A stretch of 64,000 bases of DNA from Vagococcus penaei (GCF_001998885.1 NZ_CP019609.1:1724001-1788000), one strand, 5' to 3'. Shown: positions 25,994-36,611, counted from the stretch's first letter. The notes: generated by a model from the sequence alone, not told the origin. Translations and numbers: made by a program.

Positions 25994-27024
25994 AAATTAA
26001 GCTAGACAACTAAAAAAATCATTTGTGATACACTCAAATTGTATTTCCGTCAAAAGAAAACAAGGAGAGCGACCACAAATGACTTATACACATCTTACTA
26101 CAGACGAACTCGTTTTATTACCATCAATCTAAGAAAGTTGAATTTGTCGCTACCTCTTTAAGACGTTCAAGACAGACTATCTATAATGTTTATAACGCTT
26201 TAAAAGATGGCTTATCTATTTTTGATTACTACCAAAGGTACAAAACAAACAAGAAAAAATGTGGTAGACGTCCAATTACTTTATCTGATAATCAGAGAAA
26301 ATATATTCAAAAGAAGGTAGTTCAAGGATGGACTCCTGACGTGATTATTGGTCGTGCTGAGGTTCCTATTTCTTGCTCTGTTCGTACTCTATACAGGTTA
26401 TTTAAGCGTGGGCAATTTGATTCCACCATTTTACCAATGAAAGGTAAAAGAAAATCTAACGGTCATAAAGAGAAGCGAGGGAAACAAGCATTTAAAAAAC
26501 TATCCATCAACGTAACAAAGAGTATGATAATTTTAAAGATGAATAGTGTCACCTTGAAGGTGACACTATTGTTGGAAAACATCATAAAAGTGCTGTTATT
26601 ACACTTGTTGAACGATTATCAAAAGTGATTATTACATTAAAACCTAAAGGTAGACACGCGATTGATATTGAAACGCGCTTAAATAGCTGGTTGAAATCGA
26701 TTCCTAACCATCTGTTGAAATCGATTACATTTGATTGTGGTAAAGAGTTCTCTAATTGGAAATCCATCAGCAACTCAAATGATATTGATATCTATTTTGC
26801 TGATCCTGGAACACCTTCACAACGAGCATTAAATGAAAATTCAAACGGTTTATTGCGTAAAGATGGTTTACATAAAAGAATGGATTTCAACGAAGTTGAT
26901 GAAACTTTTATTCAAGCTATTACGTCAAAAAGAAACAATATACCTAGAAAATCATTAAACTATAAAACGCCACTGGAAGTATTTTTGAGTTATGTTGAAA
27001 ATGATATTTTGTCTAGCTTAATTT
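25994..27024 (+). mobile_element. IS30-family element 2 (1031 bp)
   Basis: Perfect 16-bp inverted repeats AAATTAAGCTAGACAA at 25994-26009 and the complement at 27009-27024 bound a decayed IS30 transposase. The left end interrupts the replication-type remnant. Confidence 0.8.
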
Positions 27025-27026
27025 GA
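26080..27026 (+). pseudogene. IS30-family transposase 2, multiply frameshifted
   Basis: The reading frame starts MTYTHLTTDELVLL and is broken near 26127, 26515 and 26550. Pieces in different frames give SRRSRQTIYNVYNALKDG, the core HLEGDTIVG, TFDCGKEF, GTPSQRALNENSNGLLRKD and the end KRNNIPRKSLNYKTPLEVFL. The stop TGA (27024-27026) begins on the last base of the right inverted repeat. Clearly inactive by itself. Confidence 0.82.
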
Positions 27027-27145
27027 CAAATGAAAAACTTATAAAATAATCGATTTTTGCACAAAATTATAGAAGCTGCTTATATGGAAATTAATACTAA
27101 AAAATATGAAATTTTTTTCTTTTTTAAAATTATTTAAAAAAAATA

Positions 27146-27186
27146 TTGAAATAAATTTCTTTTTTGATATAATGAAAGCGAATACT
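27146..27186 (+). promoter_or_regulatory. mur operon promoter with overlapping CcpA cre site
   Basis: TTGAAA (27146-27151), 16-bp spacer, TATAAT (27168-27173). ATGAAAGCGAATACT (27172-27186) matches the cre consensus WTGNAANCGNWNNCW at every defined position and covers the start region, so carbon catabolite repression is expected. Confidence 0.75.
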
Positions 27187-27200
27187 AAAGGAGGGATACA

Positions 27201-28265
27201 ATGTTTGGGTTTTCAGTATTTCTAGGTACACCTATGACTGACGAAAAAGTAGCATATATAGAAAAAATGACTGAGCAAGGTTTCAATGGTATCTTTACTT
27301 CATTACACATTCCAGAGGATGATCCTCAACATTTACTTGAAAGGCTTCAAACATTAGGAGCTTTGGCACAAAAATCAAAGCTAAATTTAATGGTGGATAT
27401 TTCCAATGATATTTCTGAACAGTTACAGTTGACTGAGTGGAACGATTATTTGATATTAAAGAATATGGGCGTGACAGGGTTAAGAATGGATTATGGTCTA
27501 TCAGAGGATTTGATGGCAACATTAAGTCAGCATTTTTTAATTGGATTAAATGCGAGTACATTAAATCATGACGTATTGACTAAATTGACACAAGCAAAGA
27601 TGAATTTTGATAATGTGGAGTATTGGCATAATTATTATCCGAGACCTGAAACGGGTTTGTCAAAACAAGCATTTATAGCAAAAAATCGTTGGTTAAAAGA
27701 ATTTGGGGGGAAGGTCATAGCATTTACTCCAGGTGATGGAGTGCTAAGAGGTCCATTATATAGGGGATTACCAACACTAGAAAAACATCGCGGCACACAC
27801 CCTTTAGCTAATAGCCTTGAGTTAATCAAAGAATGTTATGTTGATCAAGTCTATGTAGGGGATGAAGAGTTATCAACTGACACAGCTAAACAATTTTTCT
27901 TATACACTCATGACAATAAGATTGGTTTAAGGGTCAACTTGGTTAGTCAAGAATATAAAGAATTAGTCATTGGGACTCATAGTAATCGTTTAGATGAAGC
28001 AAGGGATGTTATTAGAAGTCAAGAGGCCCGATTCAAGACATTACCTAGAATTAAACAAATTAATACTATTGCTCGAAATAAAGGTGCAGTCACATTAGAT
28101 AATTATTTGTATGGACGTTACAGTGGAGAATTACAGGTAGTCAAAACACCATTAACGGCATCTTCAAAAGTTAATGTCATGGGACATGTATTTAATAATG
28201 ATGTCGCACTAATTGATTGGATTACTTCGGGTGTGACTTATGAACTTATAGAAGGAGAGATTTAG
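27201..28265 (+). CDS. mupG: 6-phospho-N-acetylmuramidase (MupG, DUF871)
   Basis: A 354-residue TIM-barrel protein of the DUF871/MupG family. The N-terminus GFSVFLGTPMTDEKVAYIEKM with GFNGIFTSLHIPE is diagnostic. LRMDYGLS, NYYPRPETGL and FTPGDGVLRGPLY are further family blocks. In Staphylococcus aureus MupG cleaves MurNAc-6-phosphate-GlcNAc taken up by MurP. It is the first gene of the mur operon, has an AGGAGGG site and abuts murQ. Confidence 0.93.
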   Translation: MFGFSVFLGTPMTDEKVAYIEKMTEQGFNGIFTSLHIPEDDPQHLLERLQTLGALAQKSKLNLMVDISNDISEQLQLTEWNDYLILKNMGVTGLRMDYGLSEDLMATLSQHFLIGLNASTLNHDVLTKLTQAKMNFDNVEYWHNYYPRPETGLSKQAFIAKNRWLKEFGGKVIAFTPGDGVLRGPLYRGLPTLEKHRGTHPLANSLELIKECYVDQVYVGDEELSTDTAKQFFLYTHDNKIGLRVNLVSQEYKELVIGTHSNRLDEARDVIRSQEARFKTLPRIKQINTIARNKGAVTLDNYLYGRYSGELQVVKTPLTASSKVNVMGHVFNNDVALIDWITSGVTYELIEGEI

Positions 28266-29156
28266 ATGGAATTATCACATTTAGCAACAGAAACAAGAAA
28301 TCAAAAAACCATTGATTTAGATAGCTTATCAACAAGCCAGATATTAGAAATAATGAATGAGGAAGATTCGACTGTTCCTTTAGCAATTAAACAAGAACTA
28401 AGTGACGTAGAGGCAGCTGTGACAACTGTAATAAATAGTTTTAACAATGGTGGACGATTAATTTACATTGGAGCTGGAACTAGTGGTAGATTAGGAATTC
28501 TTGATGCTGTAGAGTGTGTGCCAACTTTTGGTACATCACCAGAATTAGTCCAAGGCTTAATTGCTGGTGGTGAAAAAGCACTAATTGAAGCGGTTGAGGG
28601 AGCGGAGGACTCTGAAGAACTAGCAGTAACTGATTTAAAAGTTTGCGAGTTGACAAAAGAGGATGTTGTTATTGGTATTGCTGCAAGTGGTAGAACACCA
28701 TATGTTATTGGAGGGTTAAAATATGCCAACCAAGTTGGAGCGGCAACCGTAGCTATTTCTTGTAATAAAGAATCTGAAATTGGGAAGAATGCGCAGATTA
28801 AGATAGAAGTGGAAGTTGGACCAGAAATTTTAACAGGCTCAACACGTCTGAAGTCTGGAACAGCACAAAAACTAGTTTTGAACATGATTTCAACTGCGTC
28901 AATGATTGGTATCGGTAAAGTATACAAAAATTTGATGGTCGATGTTCAGTCAACTAATTTAAAATTAATTGAACGGTCTAAAAAAATTGTTATGGATGCA
29001 ACGGATTGTGACTATGAAACGGCTGAAGAGTTCCTTGGGAAATCTGGAGGTGATGTCAAATTAGCAATCGTCATGTTATTAACAGGATTAGAAAATGAAC
29101 AGGCACAACAAAAATTGGTAAAAAACAAAGGATTTGTTAGAAAAACAATTCAATAG
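28266..29156 (+). CDS. murQ: N-acetylmuramic acid 6-phosphate etherase
   Basis: A 296-residue SIS-domain lyase that removes D-lactate from MurNAc-6-phosphate to give GlcNAc-6-phosphate. GAGTSGRLG is at 69-77. Glu83 (DAVEC) and Glu114 (GAED) fall exactly at the positions of the catalytic glutamates known from E. coli MurQ. It starts at the base after the mupG stop, using the AAGGAGAG site inside mupG, so the two are coupled. Confidence 0.96.
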   Translation: MELSHLATETRNQKTIDLDSLSTSQILEIMNEEDSTVPLAIKQELSDVEAAVTTVINSFNNGGRLIYIGAGTSGRLGILDAVECVPTFGTSPELVQGLIAGGEKALIEAVEGAEDSEELAVTDLKVCELTKEDVVIGIAASGRTPYVIGGLKYANQVGAATVAISCNKESEIGKNAQIKIEVEVGPEILTGSTRLKSGTAQKLVLNMISTASMIGIGKVYKNLMVDVQSTNLKLIERSKKIVMDATDCDYETAEEFLGKSGGDVKLAIVMLLTGLENEQAQQKLVKNKGFVRKTIQ

Positions 29157-29167
29157 GAGGAAAAAAA

Positions 29168-30592
29168 ATGTCAGATAAAATTACAGCAATCGCAAATGGA
29201 ATATATGATAATGTTGGTGGTATACAGAATGTCAAAAAGATTGTCCATTGTATGACTCGAGTACGAATGGAGATTAAAGACTATTCTAAAGTAAATATTA
29301 CAGAACTGAAAGCAGTCCAAGGCGTGATGGGTGTTGTTGAAGACGATACACTTCAAGTGGTTGTTGGTCCAGGAACTGTGAATAAAGTGGCACAAAAAAT
29401 GGTCGACATGGCTGGTGTTAAGTTAGGTGAACCGATGAACGTGACATCTGGTAAAGAAAAAGTCGAAGAGTTAGCAGCCAAAACTAAAGCAGATGTTAAA
29501 AAGAAAAATCAAAAACCATGGTCTAAAATATTGAAGTCGATTTCTAATATATTTGTTCCTTTAATCCCAGCTTTTGTTGGAGCCGGAATTATTGGTGGGA
29601 TTGCTTCTGTTCTTGGTAATATGATGACAGCAGGTCAAATCAGTGGAGACCACTGGGCGACTATAATTATGGTGATGAAAATTGTTCAAAGTGGTGTATT
29701 TGCTTACTTGAATATCTATGTTGGTATCAATAGTGCAAATGAATTTGGTGCATCACCAAGTTTAGGTGGAGTGATTGGTGGGATTATTATGCTAACCGGT
29801 GTAACCCCTGAATCCCCTCTACCAAATATTATTACAGGTGGTAATTTAAGTCCGAATCAAGGTGGAATTATTGGTGTTATCTTTGCGGTTTTCTTAATGT
29901 CTATTATTGAAAAAAAATTAAGACAAGTTATGCCAGAGTCAATTGATATTATTGTGACTCCTACAATTGTTTTACTAATCATGAGTTTGGTCACTATTTT
30001 CCTTATTATGCCAGTTGCAGGTGCAATTTCTAATAGTTTAGTTGGATTTATTAATTGGATTTTAGATGTGGGTGGTATCTTTGCAGGATTCCTGTTAGGT
30101 GCACTATTTTTACCGATGGTTATGTTTGGATTACATCAAATATTGACACCAATCCATTTAGATATGATAACAAATACTGGTGTCACTGAACTTCTTCCAA
30201 TCCTAGCAATGGCAGGAGCAGGTCAAGTTGGAGCAGCGATTGCTTTATGGACAAGATGTCGTAAAAATACAACATTAGTTGAATTAATTAAAGGTGCTTT
30301 GCCAGTTGGTGTGTTAGGAATTGGTGAACCATTAATTTATGGTGTAACGCTTCCTTTAGGTAGACCGTTTATCACAGCTTGTATAGGTGGTGGTATCGGT
30401 GGTGCCGTGATTGGGATGTTTGGAAATGTTGGAGCGACATCGATTGGGCCTAGTGGTGTGGCATTAATCCCGCTTATTAATAATGGACATATTTTACAAT
30501 ACGTCATTGGATTACTTGCAGGTTATGCGGGTGGATTTGTAGCTACTTATTTCTTTGGTACAACTGAAGCAATGAGAAAAGGCCAAATCTAA
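29168..30592 (+). CDS. murP: MurNAc-specific PTS EIIBC
   Basis: A 474-residue EIIBC. The IIB domain (1-90) has its phosphorylated Cys28 in [10 protein letters not shown]; a charged linker (about 95-120) leads to the IIC domain with about ten hydrophobic helices and the motifs [14 protein letters not shown] and [18 protein letters not shown]. No IIA domain. It imports MurNAc or the MurNAc-GlcNAc disaccharide with 6-phosphorylation. AGGAGGAAAAAA lies 8 bases before the start; the stop overlaps the start of a decayed HAD gene (TAATG). Confidence 0.93.
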   Translation: MSDKITAIANGIYDNVGGIQNVKKIVHCMTRVRMEIKDYSKVNITELKAVQGVMGVVEDDTLQVVVGPGTVNKVAQKMVDMAGVKLGEPMNVTSGKEKVEELAAKTKADVKKKNQKPWSKILKSISNIFVPLIPAFVGAGIIGGIASVLGNMMTAGQISGDHWATIIMVMKIVQSGVFAYLNIYVGINSANEFGASPSLGGVIGGIIMLTGVTPESPLPNIITGGNLSPNQGGIIGVIFAVFLMSIIEKKLRQVMPESIDIIVTPTIVLLIMSLVTIFLIMPVAGAISNSLVGFINWILDVGGIFAGFLLGALFLPMVMFGLHQILTPIHLDMITNTGVTELLPILAMAGAGQVGAAIALWTRCRKNTTLVELIKGALPVGVLGIGEPLIYGVTLPLGRPFITACIGGGIGGAVIGMFGNVGATSIGPSGVALIPLINNGHILQYVIGLLAGYAGGFVATYFFGTTEAMRKGQI

Positions 30593-31228
30593 TGACTGTA
30601 AAAGCTTTTATAGTTGATTTGGACGATGTTATTGTTGCTTCCAAAATCTAATATAAAAACAGACGAAGCAAATTTTTTAAACATCATAGTTTAATAGTTT
30701 CTGAGAATTTCCAAAAGAACACGGTTGGATTAAATCCTACGAAGATGTTCCAGTTACTTTTCCCATATGACCAACAAAAGGTGGCAGACTTATTGTCAGA
30801 ATATAAAAAATTTATTCAAGAGTATGAGATTGATTATCAAAAAATAATAAATCTAGAAATTGTCCAATTATTATAGACATTAGCATAATAGCATTGACGA
30901 GTAGCGTTGGCGTCTTCAGGTGGCTTGAGTCAAATAAACTAGGTATTAGATGGCTTAGATTTAACTCAATATTTTGATGTGATTGGTAGTGGTGAGAAAA
31001 TAACGTATTCAAATCTAGTCTCAATATTTATTTAGAAGTACTGAAAAGACTGAATTTAGATGCGTATCACTGCTTGGCGATTGAAGATTCACTGGGTATT
31101 CAAGCAGCGATTTCAGCCAAGTTGAAATGTATAGCGCCAAAGAAAACAACGTTTTGGCGTTAATCAATCATTGACTACTCAGCAAATTATGTCACTTAAT
31201 GATAATTTAAAGTGGTTGTATAAATAAT
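30592..31228 (+). pseudogene. Decayed HAD-family phosphatase/phosphoglucomutase gene
   Basis: ATG 30592-30594 overlaps the murP stop. The frame starts [17 protein letters not shown] (HAD motif I), then stops after about 19 codons. Further pieces in shifting frames are VGLNPTKMFQLLFPYDQQK, VALASSGG (motif II), LDLTQYFDVIGSGE, LEVLKRLNLDAYHCLAIEDS and IQAAISAKLK (motif III/IV). There are at least four stops or shifts, not confined to long runs, so this is a true pseudogene of a beta-phosphoglucomutase-like protein that once belonged to the mur operon. Confidence 0.75.
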
Positions 31229-31292
31229 TAGCTAGAAAATGGAAGTCATCTCACCTATAATAAAAGAATCATTATGGGAAGGGGTAATTAAA

Positions 31293-32140
31293 ATGTCCCA
31301 ACAAAGTGTTATCTATCTATTAAAAGAGAAGCTTAGCCAATTATCAAAAACTGAAAAAAAATTAGCAACATGGATTCTTGAAAATCCTAAGAAAGTGACT
31401 ACTATGACGGTCACACAACTGTCTGAAGTTAGCGATGCCAGTCCAGCTACAATTGTTAGATTGTGCTATTCTCTTGGTCTTGCTGGTTTTACAGATTTAA
31501 AATTCAGATTATCAAGAGAAGAAAAAATAATTGATCAAGCTTTACACACTGATATTGTAAAAAATGAAAATGTATCGACAATCAAAAAAAAATTGAAATT
31601 CACACTAAATAATGCATTTGAAGAAACGATTTCTTTGCTTAGTGATCAGGATATTTTAAAAGCTGTTAGTATGATTGAAGATGCGGAAATTATTTATACG
31701 TTTGGAATTGGCGCATCAGGATTAGCTGCATCGGATTTATTTCAAAAATTTACACGTGTCGGTAAGAGTATTATGTATTCTCTAGACAATCACTTACTAA
31801 GTACAGCAATAGCGAGTACTGAAAAAAAAAATTAGTAATTGTGATATCTAATTCTGGAGAAAAAAAAGAAGTTAATGATTTAATACACGTAGCTAAGGCG
31901 TATGATGTACCAATTATTGCTATTACAAGTAATGCAAATTCAAACACGGGACAATTAGCTGATGTAACATTATTAACAGCAAGTGGTATCGAGGCACCAA
32001 TACGAAGTTCAGCAACTAATTCTTTGATGGTTCAGTTTTATGTAGTAGATACGATTTTTTCAACGTACGCATCAAAACATTATGATTCAGTCATTGAAAA
32101 GTTAAATACGTCGAAAAATGCAATTGATATCTTAAATTAG
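31293..32140 (+). pseudogene. murR: MurR/RpiR-family regulator of MurNAc use, frameshifted in an A10 run
   Basis: The first frame encodes the RpiR helix-turn-helix (TVTQLSEVSDASPATIVRLCYSLGLAGFTDLKF) and the start of the SIS domain. It breaks in a run of ten A at about 31822-31831; the second frame carries VISNSGEKKEVNDLIHVAKA to the end. Eleven A would restore a 282-residue protein, the normal length. The start ATG 31293 follows GGAAGGGG. The position after mupG-murQ-murP is that of murR in staphylococci. Run-length error or transcriptional slippage could still give a working protein. Confidence 0.83.
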
Positions 32141-32189
32141 ATACGGAAAAAATTGGGGCTGTGACATAAGTCCTCAAAATAACTAAAGA

Positions 32190-32233
32190 AAAGGCGATGA
32201 AATGTTGATTTCAAAACATTTCATCGCCTTTTT
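32190..32233 (+). terminator. Hairpin inside the left end of IS1182 element 2
   Basis: A long stem (about 32190-32206 with 32215-32231) with a T run on the plus strand. It would end transcription coming from murR before it reaches the transposase. Confidence 0.75.
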
Positions 32234-32305
32234 AGGGTAAAATAAAAGAGTACAGGCAGTAACCTATACTCTAAACTATTTCGATCCATGAAATGACCAA
32301 AACAA

Positions 32306-33646
32306 ATGCATACAAATTATAACATAAACCAAACAACATTATGTATCAATACAGAGTATATTCCTCAAAAAAATAATACGGCTCATTATATCAATGGTTT
32401 AGTTGAATCACTCCAATTAGCTGAACCCTATCTTTTCGGTAGACAAAGAAAATATGATTTGAGTATCTTATTAAAGTTGGTCCTATTTGCGTACACACGT
32501 GAAGTCGTAAAATCGAACAGTTTGCTGAAGAGAACTTACCATCACGTTGGCTCACCCAAGAACAAGTTCCAGATGGAACTAATCTTACGTTGGATATGTT
32601 GGATGAAGTATTAACTAGATTGGAAATTAAATTAGACGAGTCAAATGAAGAAGTTGAAAAAACAAAGAAAATCTCTCCTAATCCTGCGAAAAAAGTTCGG
32701 AGAACATTAAAAAGTAAAAGAAGAAACCTTCTTTTGAAACGTGATAAAATGACAAATAATCAACAAAGAATCAACAAAGAATAACTATATGTGGTCAAAG
32801 AAATAGCTAGTCAAAAACTGATAATGATGCAATTTTCATGCGTGTTAAAAAGAAGATCCCATGATGAATGGTGAGTTAAAACCAGCGTATAACTGACAAC
32901 TAGCTACTAGCAACCAATTCATCGTTAAATATGATATTTTCCAAAATCTTACAGATACAAAAACACTTATACCATTCTTAAATAGATTACAAAAAGGATC
33001 ATTTTTACCTAAGCACATTGTGGCAGATGCTGGCTATGGTTTAGAATCTAACTACCGATATTTAGAGGATAATTTCTCTAAACACATGACGTTAATTCCT
33101 TATGGCACGATGCTTCGAGAACGAAGTAAGAAATGGAAAACGGATGAACGTAAAGTAATGAACTGGGAGTACCATGAGAAAGAAGATTATTGTATTGATC
33201 CTAAAGGTGTACGATTCTCTTTCAATGCTTATCGAAAAAGAGTTGATAAAGAAGAATTTGTAAGAGATTTTAAAGAATATGTAGCAGAAAAATATGATAC
33301 TAATAATCAAATTGTAAAATCTGCCCTAACACCAAAAGGATATGTTAGAAAAATAAACGTCAATCCTTCTTGAGAATATTTTAAAGAAAAACAAAAAGAG
33401 CAACTTGCATTCCCTGAAACCGGTAAGGTTTATAATCAAAGAAAAATTGATATTGAATCAGCTTTTGGTTGGATGAAGGTTTCTTTAGTTTTCACTCGTT
33501 ATCATGTCCCTGTAATGGAGAAGGTTTGTAAAGAAACAGGATTACTAATAATAGCTTTAAACTTAAGAAAATTAGAAATTACTATGAGGAAAAAAGAAGA
33601 TGAATTATATCAAAAAGGTATCGAAAGTAAAATCTCAAAGAGATGA
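32306..33646 (+). pseudogene. IS1182-family transposase 2, frameshifted
   Basis: Fragments in several frames: GLVESLQLAEPYLFGRQRKYDLSILLKL and VLFAYTR at the start; RKIEQFAEENLPSRWLTQEQ; MADAGYGLESNYRYLEDNF; YCIDPKGVRFSFNAYRKR; and IDIESAFGWMKVSLVFTRYHVPVMEKVCKE at the end. At least three shifts or stops (near 32500, 32784 and 33372) and missing core segments show it is inactive. It is a different member from the intact element at 5473. Confidence 0.82.
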
Positions 33647-33666
33647 ATACTTTTGATACCTTTTAT
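33612..33666 (+). terminator. Hairpin inside the right end of IS1182 element 2
   Basis: Arms AAAAAGGTATC-AAAGTA (about 33612-33629) and complement (about 33648-33665) enclose the transposase stop codon. Confidence 0.6.
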
Positions 33667-33704
33667 TTAATATTTTAGAGACTTATGTCACAGTCCCAAC
33701 TTTT

Positions 33705-34745
33705 TTAAATAAATAAATTTAAATTAGCTTTTTCGGCTTCACCAAGATACATGGCGACACCGCCTATTTGAACAAAATCATATAGTTCGCTAGCTTCAAT
33801 ACCCATAATATCCATACTCATTGAGCAAGCGATAAATTCTACGCCTAAATCATGTGCTTGGTGAATCATATCGGATAACGACGTCACATTCTTTTTTTTC
33901 ATAACGGTTTGGATCATTTTAGAGCCAAGACCACCCATATTCATTTTCGAAATTGGTAGTCTATTGGTGTGGTTTGGTAGCATAATATCAAACATTTTAG
34001 CTAGGCCATTTTTTTTGATTTTTTGTTTTTTTAAGACACTGAGACCCCAAAAGGTAAAAAGTACTGTAACTTTTTTACCCATTGTGGCTGCACCACTAGC
34101 AATAATCATTGATGCTAGCGCTCGGTCAAAGTCTCCGCTAAAGACAACCATCGTAGCGCCGTCTGGAGTGACTTTCAGTTGAGTATTTGCGGGCAAATCG
34201 TTTAACGGGCATGATTCCGTGGTCGTTCTTTTGCATAGTGTTATCTCAACATGTTTTTCAAGAATGCTGCTATTAATCATGACATTTCCTGTATGTTGAC
34301 ACCAAGCAGTTACGTCATTAATAAAACCAGGATCGCTAGCTATGAAAGTAACTTGTTCTTTATCTTTCATACTATCAAGGGTATTTTTAACTTGTAAAAT
34401 AGGTGCTGGACATTGTAATCCTTGCACATCAACTGTTGGTATATTAAGTGGTTGTTGACTATAAGCACTATAGCCACCAATAAGATTTTTGGCTATTATT
34501 TGATGTTTTGTTAGTAATTCAAGTGCCCGTTCACCTCTAGGCCCTGATTGACAATATAGATAGATGGTTTGATTTTTTGGTAATTCAGATAAACGTTCTT
34601 CTAGCTCATCTAACGGAATGTTAAAACTTGGATTGATATAGCCTATATCACGTTCGCATTGATTTCGGATATCTAAAAGATAAGCGTTCTTTTGGATTAA
34701 TTCTGGAATTTCTTCATATGTAAATGTTGTGTTTTCGTTCGTCAT
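33705..34745 (-). CDS. cstA: CstA-like rhodanese-TusA-DsrE persulfide sulfurtransferase
   Basis: A 346-residue three-domain protein: rhodanese (1-100, active Cys65 in YCQSGPRGE), TusA-like (about 104-175, Cys112 in QCPAPILQVK) and DsrE/DsrF-like (about 195-346, with Cys in EFIACSMSMDIMG). The order and length match Staphylococcus aureus CstA, which handles low-molecular-weight persulfides. Longer relatives carry an N-terminal CoA-disulfide reductase, absent here. AAAGGAGGAG precedes ATG 34745. The promoter is covered by a CsoR/CstR-type palindrome, so induction by sulfide or persulfide is expected. No cstR, cstB or transporter lies beside it. Confidence 0.88.
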   Translation of the reverse strand: MTNENTTFTYEEIPELIQKNAYLLDIRNQCERDIGYINPSFNIPLDELEERLSELPKNQTIYLYCQSGPRGERALELLTKHQIIAKNLIGGYSAYSQQPLNIPTVDVQGLQCPAPILQVKNTLDSMKDKEQVTFIASDPGFINDVTAWCQHTGNVMINSSILEKHVEITLCKRTTTESCPLNDLPANTQLKVTPDGATMVVFSGDFDRALASMIIASGAATMGKKVTVLFTFWGLSVLKKQKIKKNGLAKMFDIMLPNHTNRLPISKMNMGGLGSKMIQTVMKKKNVTSLSDMIHQAHDLGVEFIACSMSMDIMGIEASELYDFVQIGGVAMYLGEAEKANLNLFI

Positions 34746-34763
34746 AAATAATCTCCTCCTTTT

Positions 34764-34796
34764 GATTAATATACCCTATAAGGGTATATTAATCAA
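34764..34796 (-). promoter_or_regulatory. cstA promoter overlapped by a CstR-type operator
   Basis: On the minus strand TTGATT (34796-34791), a 17-bp spacer and TATATT (34773-34768) form the promoter. The inverted repeat GATTAATATACCC/GGGTATATTAATC (34764-34794, 5-base centre) covers both elements. ATACCC-N-GGGTAT is the core of CsoR/CstR operators. Confidence 0.75.
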
Positions 34797-34900
34797 TGAT
34801 CTCTTTTTTAATTTGGATATAAATATTAGAGACTCATGATTTTGATACTTAAAAAGTATGTTATCATAGAACCAAAGTAGTAAGTCAAGGAGGCATTTGT

Positions 34901-35584
34901 GTGGGACAAACAATTTTTATTGTCGAAGACGATCCTGTCATTAGTCGAGGGTTAAAGACCCATTTAAGCCAATGGGGGTTTCGATGTTTGGAAGTAACAA
35001 ACTTTGAAACAGTAGGTACTGATATTTTAGTCAGCCAGGCGGACTTAGTATTAATGGATATCTCCCTGCCATTTTATAATGGTTTTTATTGGTGTGAATT
35101 GATTCGTAAACAATCTGAGGTTCCGATTATTTTTCTGTCATCAGCTAATGAAAATATGAATATCGTGATGGCTATGAATATGGGAGCCGATGATTTTATT
35201 GCTAAACCATTTGATTTTTCTGTCCTTGTGGCAAAGATTCAAGCACTTTTACGCCGTAGTTACCAGTTTGGTTCCACCAATCAGCAACGTTATGGAGATT
35301 ATGTTTTACTCGCTCAAGATAACCGAATTGAGTATCATCAACAGATTGTGGATATCTCACCAACTGAATGCAAAATTTTAGTGTTATTATTTCAACAGAG
35401 CGGTCAAGTTGTGACACGAGAAGCCATTATGCAAAAGTTATGGGAAGGTGATAATTTCATTGATAGCAATACTTTGGCTGTCAATATGACGCGACTTCGT
35501 AAAAAATTAGCAGTGATTCAATTAGATGAGCATATTCAGACGATTAAGGGCAAGGGATATTTATTAGAAGGGATTTCTCGATGA
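34901..35584 (+). CDS. bceR: Response regulator, BceR/OmpR type (module 1)
   Basis: A 227-residue OmpR-family regulator: receiver domain with phosphorylated Asp53 in VLMDISLPFYNG and Lys in IAKPF, and a winged-helix DNA-binding domain (about 130-227, ISPTECKILVLLFQQSG, NTLAVNMTRLRKKL). The receiver wording (NGFYWCELIR, ADDFIAKPF) is that of BceR regulators. GTG 34901 is chosen with AAGGAGG 7 bases before it. It overlaps the kinase gene by four bases. Confidence 0.92.
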   Translation: MGQTIFIVEDDPVISRGLKTHLSQWGFRCLEVTNFETVGTDILVSQADLVLMDISLPFYNGFYWCELIRKQSEVPIIFLSSANENMNIVMAMNMGADDFIAKPFDFSVLVAKIQALLRRSYQFGSTNQQRYGDYVLLAQDNRIEYHQQIVDISPTECKILVLLFQQSGQVVTREAIMQKLWEGDNFIDSNTLAVNMTRLRKKLAVIQLDEHIQTIKGKGYLLEGISR

Positions 35585-36576
35585 ATCGATTTATTAAAAA
35601 GTATTTAAGGGATCATTGTGTGACGTATTTTGTTTATTTAGGCTTGGTTGCTTTATTTTTATTTACGTTCTTTTTATATGAATTGCCATTACTACCTTTT
35701 TTAGATAGTTTATTATTTACCAGTTTTGGGTTATTAATTTGGACAATATATGATATTCAAAAAAATTATCGTGTCCATAGACAATTGCTTCATTTAATTC
35801 AACAAGAGTCAGTTAATCATCAAGATTATAGTGGACTAACGATTGGTTCGACCCAATTGGTTCAAGATTATCAGCAACTACTTGAAAAACTTAGCCAAGA
35901 AAATGAACGTTTAACACATGATTTAGTAACAGAACAGCAACGTTTATTAGATTACTATGGTATGTGGAGCCATCAAATAAAAACACCTTTAGCAGCTTTA
36001 CAAGTTTTAATTGAGACGCGTCCGGACGCGACCAATCAAATGAAAAATGAGTTAATCACAATTGACGGGTATCTTTCAATGATGTTGCATTATTTGAAAA
36101 TGACGAATTTGGAGCAAGATTTGATTTTAAAAAAAGTGGCTATTTATCCATTAGTTAAGCAAGTCATTCGTAAATATGCGCTTTTCTTTATTCAAAAAGA
36201 TTTACGAATTAATTTAGAAGCGTTTGACAAGGAAGTCGTGACAGATGAGAAGTGGCTAGTTTTTATTTTAGAACAGCTTATCTTTAACAGTTTGAAATAT
36301 ACGAATGAAGGAATAATTAGTATCTCTTTTAAAGATAACTCTTTAGTTATTGAAGATACTGGTATTGGCATTTTAGCGCAAGATTTACCACGTGTTTTTG
36401 AGCCAGGCTATACTGGTTTTAATGGACGAAGTTATCAAAAAGCGACAGGACTAGGGTTGCATATGAGCCGTGAAATTGCAGATAAGCTTGGTATTTCCTT
36501 ATCAATAACCTCAACAGTTGGTGTGGGTACTAAGGTAACCCTAGTCTTTAATCAACAACATATTTACATCGAATAA
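35581..36576 (+). CDS. bceS: Sensor histidine kinase, BceS type (module 1)
   Basis: A 331-residue intramembrane-sensing kinase. Two hydrophobic segments (about 15-33 and 38-57) are separated by only a few residues, so there is no extracellular sensor; signals come from the BceAB transporter in this class. The H box is YGMWSHQIKTPL with His131; the N box FNSLKYTNEG and G boxes DTGIGI and TGLGLHMSREIA are present. The ATG overlaps the stop of bceR. Confidence 0.92.
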   Translation: MNRFIKKYLRDHCVTYFVYLGLVALFLFTFFLYELPLLPFLDSLLFTSFGLLIWTIYDIQKNYRVHRQLLHLIQQESVNHQDYSGLTIGSTQLVQDYQQLLEKLSQENERLTHDLVTEQQRLLDYYGMWSHQIKTPLAALQVLIETRPDATNQMKNELITIDGYLSMMLHYLKMTNLEQDLILKKVAIYPLVKQVIRKYALFFIQKDLRINLEAFDKEVVTDEKWLVFILEQLIFNSLKYTNEGIISISFKDNSLVIEDTGIGILAQDLPRVFEPGYTGFNGRSYQKATGLGLHMSREIADKLGISLSITSTVGVGTKVTLVFNQQHIYIE

Positions 36577-36611
36577 AGCCAAACTTACTGAGTTGTAAGT
36601 TTGGTTTTTTG
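36577..36611 (+). terminator. Terminator between bceRS and bceAB (module 1)
   Basis: A 10-bp stem (36579-36588 with 36595-36604) and T run, making bceAB a separate transcription unit. Confidence 0.85.

Larger units (their letters stand above)
32153..33699 (+). mobile_element. IS1182-family element 2, decayed
   Basis: The 20-bp inverted repeats TTGGGGCTGTGACATAAGTC (32153-32172) and complement at 33680-33699 differ by one base. Strong hairpins lie just inside both ends. The flanks are A-rich on the left and T-rich on the right, suggesting insertion near a terminator; no clear duplication is visible. Confidence 0.82.

Noticed and set aside
28463-28927. A 154-codon open frame on the minus strand inside murQ
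   Set aside because: It is antisense to a fully conserved gene, has no ribosome site and no recognisable motif.
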